Shown here: one piece after another, positions 53,301 through 56,285 of the stretch
How the letters are laid out: every line of letters begins with the position of its first letter
Position numbering within the stretch: the first letter of the stretch is position 1
Assembly: GCA_017940955.1 (NCBI GenBank)
Contig: JAGAXP010000270.1
Coordinates: 1-56,285, forward strand
Direction of reading: 5' to 3'
Source of the DNA: Oribacterium sp.
GTDB taxonomy: Bacteria; Bacillota_A; Clostridia; Lachnospirales; Lachnospiraceae
Length of the DNA: 56,285 nt
Made by a program: the position numbers and the translations under genes
The notes under the pieces: generated by a model
Seen by the model: only the letters and a program-made list of their open reading frames with translations
Databases searched by the model: none
What the model was told of the DNA's origin: nothing

Positions 53301-53305
53301 TTCAT
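41339..53305 (-). CDS. Giant Cna B-type repeat surface protein with sortase-type tail
   Basis: 3988 residues. A signal peptide (KQVLSLLLCVLMVIESGFNA) is followed by an acidic region with Glu/Asp runs and a doubled AVDELEAEET motif (about residues 390-415). There are then about 19 Cna_B-like domains from about residue 1080, each starting with a strand such as VTKVWDDEVRGFGSR, VNKKWEDFEDKYRLRPGEI or VSKIWSDENDKNKKRPQEL and a later YTF/YTV-E strand. The C-terminus has two EVLGA units, then RRPQTGDES, a membrane helix and the basic KKRKKAAKTK. It is a wall-anchored adhesin or stalk, and its Cna-B domains may form internal isopeptide bonds. The sorting motif is RPQTG, not LPxTG. No sortase gene is in the window. 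Confidence 0.85.
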   Translation of the reverse strand: MNKLTKQVLSLLLCVLMVIESGFNAGLTGYATEKAAVSEFSVYAVKVLADLKEDVAYQTVEFGTPESSLNLPKTIFALASDEEAEHIEDGEEAELSEDEEEISTSSKTKKTATESTTTVTSADFMTDDQKEAIKELLSGEERPSVKDLEKSSGLDLTGYTVIKLPLTWESDTSFGGEYDPKQPGVYSFVSEVKNEEKYVLYDSALPTVSVEVLEENQEAFSAAWTDEDADLEITVTAPAGVFPKDSVLQVERITEERDNKKIVEAVEKTLDNDKAVKDSFSYDIKVTDPDGNELEPVTAGGKKVEVTFKSQAIKDASLEEDQYVSVYHFQNVDKEDVEKAARAKDDEEESLIGEVVDSVVSFVTQRDSGEKLKKPEHMKTEEPEEAAVDELEAEETAVDELEAEETDSKEKSAPKTDDSANVSSEGELTVTTKDFSIYTVAFYSDKSAIKAYYVTLGSENSKYSYEDGDTLTLSITAEGGEEKKIAVIYPDEESFEAFRQHVTSDPDDLLTLLENEAATVASEISGVPAKTGNIGLIADSKGINIEVISLQRNGVTYKVKSTERTIDSSEPLTFKGLYWDLDETFYVEQDATGLQGTISYELSGFGSNGGEAAVTITGSDGSTRTVDVSSDAEGKASFTVDASDKSFTINATDILKIKPADSEYYSYTPDGGADTVSIDPAAPTSFSFTNLKDYTYTVHQTVKQDGSEFETAPQDKIDYVVSGLAEDEEVSIHLEDGASLTRTADGSGKIYFDLEASVASFSVIAKDNSVEMDSATPASGNVNNIILVTDLSSKNLSHEDVLDLEFDVPEFEIQVYGEGVLLENTEGNTVYETKYTSLENLNDVSALFDVPGYRFKSAKLVMDGNEYEVSEISNFLYKKKDGSDAEAIDKDAVLKLYYDELISYPVYLKTENVTVPTDICLKVGDLDSDCIAEVYLLDATTKEMVKPALTTTANGSYKFTTVVTSSDYYLVVMSDDKDITLMVDDSNKKFQQHAGTGVDPINLKKKTSEDDYDGNTLFVEYLNSSIVLRKLWEDGGKNNDEKNTLIGKNKDVKKFMHLEYYIEGISTEWKTLDVDAMKDVLGYHADEAKKALNMDNASFTYTGPTSYDYNFKSKLYSSYVYRDASGVIQTAPIKYRIAEGDEIKAKYFSKYENENEEDDPNGTILRNYEIQTYTATIKWNDADARKSGSTNLDRPSTEEWINSVTLHKVVEGKTDSAATVSIITDKENVEGAIKVTDNGDDTWTVEIRGYGYDRNDYNVHYYLTEKLDGLPDDIAREGNKIINRRYEPQYNNVSSAANVTDGLYKNGTLVNVLAGDTTYTMYKIWKDDGKDETVAKRPKAEIIFYRYSGTNTDAWRHLSPIQNAEYKEIKKNIGSEADNNVNKYYELTLPLSGYTEAYNGDGTQFVYVGKERMSGGSNHYEQQLLTKENELTGLHEGVFILNGESLVNTIEDKVKVEVTKKWKATARQDTESKVPVTLYKSLVNPRSYNDFNDYLRVASASEVETMVLEGFSSEVTSKSCSWTPEKYDAEGNRLYYFVREGIVQTKVDGEFKDAQVYTDSTGKTYFLTADGYRYVQSITTETNTHGNVDTYIENILVGNAQVKLVKKFPDGLSLTDQSKDSVSFAFDVFQDKSKIGRIVRTYKVGGTYNKLNEDGTVTETTINSMEDLKQEFTDVIIIDSYDDPELVKESGFESLTGLLPRYTLDGTEYTYSIFEHEDAEDRGYLPTVVNAISEETYAETNETVINPYFAGKDKYLLDSVEITNGTGGENYITVYKEWLDGEDSERREPVTFVLEQNKGAGWEQVGTEEYTINPRADKYSKYLFIPIPGSIKVDFNNWRNNNYTETAGSGSFRVREIRLGDSAVHYYTGKEGETIVKDFSNKDYYLGHDWSQYEGNDDTFKSLTSETDDYGFVQGKYYDFDVLLVDSEAAQKASRSYINYQYFEEGNVIGNRNFDFALSNVRVGVIYIDIKKTWDDGEDYKDSTGEAYTYRPDEVKLLVKVGDDTTEVRLNRDNNWSAKLGPFRKYDSAGELIDYKPHLETNSDGKYEEFIYGDGRDADSAERYTKAYSMSGNTVASLTLGQDHHTGDVYSIALHNELNGTVTPVVNKFWEDYDQDDAKENKRPDIYSKLWRSYTDKDGNEHVEQIDKTTYYDYDWNTVLDEKTHNWWQVRYKPLPRFRKEKLSDETYRFYEYSYYISEEYASENKNEYAEIGAFPGSPEYTDDTHQVARYDYDEADLLTLKVSDTETIVAAKVTLDPDKASTLVNRPRNKRTVTGVKVYNNLPKGYVAKNLPDVKIQLWRKAYKSTVEERVHEYTMGTDLMGNEILVEKSADSYLDTILQGANSLYKREFTFYSTDENGQPTEEQALVPKYDDTGRPYTYFIKEDADTEKERDILEAVYDFEVESDDTLTNGIQATNAYKPTENYDITFYKKWTGFDPVSGTYDGKYLNPDIDPPQITVRLYRYLQDKDGNVISGTEEKLDERTLHYDTNHPEYTSYTWKNLVYYAPNLNPYKYVVAEKIQADSYTRGYEEIYKASVVSSADGKAELIATGSNLYGTKQPIHSSGWYDLEVEGSYDLDGRKGEGTAAVINTYTKIRTSLYIKKLWSEVQNYKGIKVLPDHIDFELYRVRDRAKDLTIWNPTKNQYTYLQPNYSFYIDTIELDDSNDWTATVSNLLKYEPRGWYYRYYVREVVPDNWSYIPFTVTTEDAAFWRNGGIGHEGDGTRGIVYDEDGPMVTGRKNVLKTVSLEATKEFKDSKNGQKISKKDIVRLHELGVIPDTINYRVYYKIDGTSGWKLLEKDGENGEPVSISSTFKSDGTYTTAKVDGLMPYAYNTDTENYDLIDYRAVEYSVQYGNDEVKVRSADSIDAELSGETTGTGFEGFTAISSDTEKTDKEDENHPYKFATTVTNTLDLTELDVTKVWDDEVRGFGSRISEIRFKLQRATESSVKHFVDVEIDGKTVEASIKRNASSQKAYFYMLPAKDKDGRDYSYRAVETKIVLTDGTEMDIVVKPEEDDPSTGNQTGGTKAYAYSSENGTADGYGIYKKVFTTKFTNRLRLGSIVVNKKWEDFEDKYRLRPGEIKVKLTSSIPLQAENAPEIFSNIPTYEVETKTLKQSNNWTASWSELPVYDANDNEVIYTLEEYYVGPDGQKERINSYDATNLVHLNQREVDYDEVAEDVTVADNKATEVTFINTLATQSFIVDKYWDTAETDETDTNAEYERIVHVKLQARPDGENNWADFYRYVDDNGDILPNGEVVTANLSSDNNYSFRWDDLPETDNRGRFLYYQTVETSIEIVRKVNGQIVKQDTRYFDSDKNSVGGYNYESEVGFAEDMDNVQKASIKNILKKAKYSITKVWDDDDDRDGMRPDSVTFHLQRMGSDGEWTQLPAKFDRTITNQTAAGSGEWTIASWSELPVEDPFGDSYSYRAVEDEVSGYKMVALAGEQTLWDMFVEGLTNIYNTFADFIVSLFNGDTAATEERTYEDEGVILEEGGLIKSTYSNIHKISTVDVSAVKKWDDKDDKYGDRPKEITVTLYASYTDADGNTVEEPVNVVELQGEDKQINGVVTLGASNNWTYTWTDLPEFKRGLRGARISYSVKENVIDGYTGETTVNVTEGASGKKTFEITIQNTLTPRTIVVRKNWENEYAGIGKTVTGAEVVLQRKTENTDWANVYETVNGSRSLMIHVINKTDTSWTVTDLPVCDDAGNLYIYRAVESRIYLSDGSSVNVNAQELTNGTVGAYVYTSDTTETETGFRTDITNRFDTASLKVSKIWSDENDKNKKRPQELKITLKASTVVNGTTTDIEVDGLKKETILNAANNWTDDTTWASVPVYTADGKRIYYTFTEQNITSYKSSYESVSYGTTAVTGDGTTAARVFTESGQVSEVIFTNSYTDGGNNNGGGGSSGGNGSVRGISRDNPSDSTDDGEVLGANRENPEVPEVLGATRRPQTGDESNMMYYGIGAIVSLAVLAAWFYTDKKRKKAAKTK

Positions 53306-53480
53306 AAATCATCCCCCCTCTAAATCTATTCTAAACCAAAGCTGGTTACAACTATACATGTTAGTTATTATAACTCTAACGTCGCAAGTTGTATACAAAT
53401 CTTTAATAATTTAATAATATTCTATTAATTATGTCCCATTATATAACCTTTACTTATTTTTAGGTTGATTCTGAACATCC

Positions 53481-56087
53481 TTAATTACATACCTTACCGT
53501 CACAGTAACCAGGTTCATGTATCATGGCATCATAAATAGTATATCCGTCTCTTGTTGTTTTTTTGGTATGATACAGGGCCATATCAGCCTTTTTATACAG
53601 ATCGCTGGTGAATCCCTGAGAAGAAAAGGCGATTCCGACGCTGATGGAAACCTTCGGGATGTTGCTGCTGCGAGGATTCTTCAAAGCACTGTTGATAGCA
53701 TATATCTTATCTATGAGCATCTGTGAGTCCTTATCCTCAATTCCGGTCATGATAATACAGAATTCATCCCCGCCCATGCGTATGATATGGTCAGACAGAC
53801 GGAATTCATTTCTCATATAGCAGGCAAGCTTCTTAAGTACAGAATCGCCGGTTCCATGTCCGTAGGTATCATTGATCTGTTTAAATCTGTCCACATCAAG
53901 AAGAATGTATGCGATAGCCATATCCGACTTCTTAAGAAGCTCCGTATACTTTTCATAGGCATTACGATTAAGTACGCCTGTAAGCGCATCATGTTCTATC
54001 TTAAACTCAAGATCCGCCTGCTCATTCTTTTCCTGATCGATATCTTCCATCGCAACAGAAGCACGAATGACATTTCCGTTTCCATCCATTTTGGACGCAG
54101 TAGCCGTGATCCGGAACCATTTATTATCCTTTCCGAAATACTCAGTGGATATAAATGTTTTTTCGGACAGCTTTTTCTGCATCGAAGCGATATCCAAAAA
54201 CTCATTTACACTGTCACTGTACTCTTCGGAAACATATCTTTCGATGAACATCTCCTTCGCAAGTTCATAAGGCTGCTGATGCATGCCAAGTCTGTCCCTG
54301 ATATAGTCGGGCACAATGAGCGGAACAAATTCCCTGGTACTGAAAACTATATGGACAAGGGTAAAATAAATCTTTGACATATCCCCCAGCACGTCCTTGT
54401 AATCCATCTCTGCCTTTTTGCTGTCTTCGATTATTCTTGTGGCATAAAGCACTGTTACTGCCTTTCCGTATTCGTCCCTTTTCAGCACAAAGAAGGAAGC
54501 TGTTGTCCATCCGTTAATGGCGCCGATGTAATCCACTTCCAGATAATCCTTCTCCGAAAGCCGGTCAGCCAGTGTTTCAGGATTTGTGAAGGCCAGTATC
54601 GTCTCAGTGTATTCAGTAGAGGCAAATGTACGCATAACCGCGGGCATAACTTTGCTGATACGGCCTTCTTTTCCAAGAAATTTATGAAGCGCATAGTTGG
54701 ATTTGAGTTCCTTATAGCAGTCTCCTTCCAGATCGAGAATATATATACTGTTGTAGATCGCACTTATCGCATTAAAAATCTTCTGACGTTCATCCAAGTC
54801 ATGCCTGAGAACAAAGGAGATGGCAGGATCTTTTTTCGCCTCAACGACTGTATCGGAGTCTTCTTTTTTACAAGCTGCATCAATGTTCATGGGGAACTCA
54901 TCGGGTATCCGTTCCGATGGTCTTCCATAGGAGTAATAGTAGCCTTGTACTATCTCGCAGCCTACACCCTTCAGGAACTCCAGCTGTTCCTCAGTCTCCA
55001 CACCTTTTGCATAAGTATGTATACCCAGACCCTTGCTCATATCGATTACAGGTTTTAGTATGTTCTTTGATTTTTCATCGAAGTTCTCCATATAGCCTAA
55101 ATCTATGAGTATCCCGTCAAACTCATACTCACGTAAGGTATTTATGGAAGAATGTTCGTTTCCGAAATCATCAATAAAGACTTTGAAACCGCTGTCTCTC
55201 AATCTTCTGATTTCCCTTTTAAAGAGATTCGGATCCTCATTCAGGGTCTTTTCACTTATCTCAACCTGAATGGATTCTCTGGGTATGTCAAATTCTGTTG
55301 TAATATCTATCAATTCTTTGCACGGGTCAAAGGATAAAAAATCACCATGAGAAAGGTTAAAGGAAACCGGTATGAGCTTATCAAGTTTTTTCCTCTTCCT
55401 GTCCACATCCCCGGCTATCTGACGCATCACAAATCTATCCAGAATATGGGTAAGTTTATACTCCTCAAGTACGGGAACATATTCTCCGGGCAGAAGCATG
55501 CCGTACTTAGGATCCACCCATCTGGACAATGCTTCAAACCCATACAGCCTGCCTGTGGCTGTGACAAACTTGGGCTGATAATAGATCTTTATATAGCCCT
55601 CTTTAACAGCCTTATCTATGGTATTCAGAATATATTCCCTGCTGGAATTTTGAGGAGTGAACATGTTACTCATGCTGAAGGTTCTCTTTTCCTCCTCTTT
55701 AAGCAAGGTCACTGTAACTGCAATAAGTTCTCCCTCTTCGCGGGATGAGTATGGTTTTCCCTGTATCTCCACATACTTTATCTGGTCCTTTTTACTTCTG
55801 ATGCGAAAACTCACTTTATCATAAAATCCGTTTTCTGAAATCTGTGAAGAGATCTTATCCTCTGTAATACTCAGATCTGCAGGAAAAATCATACCCGGAA
55901 AATTATGCCCAGTAAGTTCCCTGAACTCTGCTTCATCTTTGCAATCATATATATCAAGAACCGCATCATTAACAAAGAGCAGCTCCGCAGAGAAATCCGC
56001 CCTGTAAATAAAAAAACCGCTCATCATGGATGTAAGTCCATCCAATATATAACTACGGGACAGTCCGGCATCAGGCTTTGTTTTCAT
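53481..56087 (-). CDS. PAS-EAL-PAS-GGDEF c-di-GMP signalling protein with degenerate EAL
   Basis: 868 residues from the ATG at 56087 (AAGGAG nine bases ahead); an earlier ATG at 56156 has no ribosome site. Order: a PAS-like region (1-130), EAL (about 150-390), a second PAS-like region (about 430-680) and GGDEF at the end (VLLDVDRFKQIN-like, RMGGDEFCIIM). The GGDEF is canonical, so it probably makes c-di-GMP. The EAL keeps FEALSRW, NLSHGDF, QVEISEK and IDDFGNEHSS. However, the usual Lys (KID) is LID here and the AEGVE glutamate is Lys (AKGVETEEQ), so phosphodiesterase activity is doubtful. No membrane segments are seen, so it is cytosolic. Confidence 0.85.
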   Translation of the reverse strand: MKTKPDAGLSRSYILDGLTSMMSGFFIYRADFSAELLFVNDAVLDIYDCKDEAEFRELTGHNFPGMIFPADLSITEDKISSQISENGFYDKVSFRIRSKKDQIKYVEIQGKPYSSREEGELIAVTVTLLKEEEKRTFSMSNMFTPQNSSREYILNTIDKAVKEGYIKIYYQPKFVTATGRLYGFEALSRWVDPKYGMLLPGEYVPVLEEYKLTHILDRFVMRQIAGDVDRKRKKLDKLIPVSFNLSHGDFLSFDPCKELIDITTEFDIPRESIQVEISEKTLNEDPNLFKREIRRLRDSGFKVFIDDFGNEHSSINTLREYEFDGILIDLGYMENFDEKSKNILKPVIDMSKGLGIHTYAKGVETEEQLEFLKGVGCEIVQGYYYSYGRPSERIPDEFPMNIDAACKKEDSDTVVEAKKDPAISFVLRHDLDERQKIFNAISAIYNSIYILDLEGDCYKELKSNYALHKFLGKEGRISKVMPAVMRTFASTEYTETILAFTNPETLADRLSEKDYLEVDYIGAINGWTTASFFVLKRDEYGKAVTVLYATRIIEDSKKAEMDYKDVLGDMSKIYFTLVHIVFSTREFVPLIVPDYIRDRLGMHQQPYELAKEMFIERYVSEEYSDSVNEFLDIASMQKKLSEKTFISTEYFGKDNKWFRITATASKMDGNGNVIRASVAMEDIDQEKNEQADLEFKIEHDALTGVLNRNAYEKYTELLKKSDMAIAYILLDVDRFKQINDTYGHGTGDSVLKKLACYMRNEFRLSDHIIRMGGDEFCIIMTGIEDKDSQMLIDKIYAINSALKNPRSSNIPKVSISVGIAFSSQGFTSDLYKKADMALYHTKKTTRDGYTIYDAMIHEPGYCDGKVCN

Positions 56088-56285
56088 TCCACAAGTCTCC
56101 TTCTCACTTTCCTTCAAACGTACCCCCAAAGTACGTCTGTTTGGTTGGCTTTTCATTCGGCTAAAAGCCGAAAAGCTGCATCAATATTGTATAAGTCTCA
56201 CGAACCAGCAAACATTCATATTATACCTAAAGGGGGTAATTTATACAAAGGCAATTAAAAAAATAAATAGTATCCTTAAATATCA
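56088..56285 (-). other. 5' region of the c-di-GMP gene
   Basis: A small hairpin (CGGCTAAAAGCCG, 56158-56170) lies about 70-80 bases upstream of the start codon. The rest is AT-rich; I see no clear promoter. Confidence 0.35.

Noticed and set aside
41339..53305. CRISPR-like or VNTR array in the giant gene
   Set aside because: The repeats are protein domains of about 90-130 residues that differ strongly at DNA level; no regular short repeat with spacers is present.
53306..53480. Promoter of the adhesin gene around a TATAAT box near 53360
   Set aside because: The -10 is good, but no -35 is found at 16-18 bases.

Overview
The window looks like a chromosomal segment of a Gram-positive, low-to-mid GC anaerobe, most likely a Lachnospiraceae (Butyrivibrio-like). 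The reasons are an L-serine dehydratase split into alpha and beta subunits, a giant Cna B-type surface protein with a sortase-type tail, AAGGAG-type ribosome sites, and the general look of the proteins. The genus is an inference; there is no rRNA here. Almost every gene is on the minus strand.

Region 1 (about 1-26,460) is a surface-glycan locus. Read in the direction of transcription it begins at 26461 with a DegT aminotransferase and a PglD-like acetyltransferase. A compact, overlapping block follows: three hot-dog dehydratase-like proteins, two FabG-like reductases, a thiamine-diphosphate enzyme, a NeuB-type PEP-condensing synthase, an acyl carrier protein, an AMP-forming ligase, a type II thioesterase, LuxE- and LuxC-like proteins and an LDH/MDH-fold dehydrogenase. 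There is no ketosynthase. After this come a propeller-like unknown, three GT2 glycosyltransferases, an FkbM methyltransferase (frameshifted at its 5' end) and a radical SAM protein. The last part is an isomerase/nucleotidyltransferase-kinase/HAD/GT9-like set and a decayed DUF4422 gene at the left edge. The middle block looks like a dedicated route to an unusual acyl- or keto-acid-derived glycan component.

A single plus-strand gene interrupts the locus at 2516-3460: an Abi_2/AbiF-type HEPN protein. It has a consensus promoter and a two-hairpin RNA directly upstream, a layout like that of HEPN toxin and ncRNA antitoxin pairs.

Region 2 (about 26,470-33,460) is a degraded accessory island ending at a tyrosine recombinase. 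It holds gene fragments (cytidylyltransferase, PHP domain, IS1380 transposase, ATPase C-terminus), a HEPN protein cut at its 5' end, an AbiH/SIR2-like gene and a possible type I toxin with an antisense RNA. It also holds at least three families of short repeats. Two of the fragments end exactly at copies of a 13-bp palindromic repeat.

Region 3 (about 33,980-56,285) looks like more stable chromosome. It carries a BrnQ transporter, a serine uptake and deamination operon (symporter, sdaAB, sdaAA), a secreted LysM protein, an HD-hydrolase/APH-kinase fusion, a 3988-residue Cna-B adhesin and a PAS-EAL-PAS-GGDEF signalling protein whose EAL domain looks catalytically degraded.
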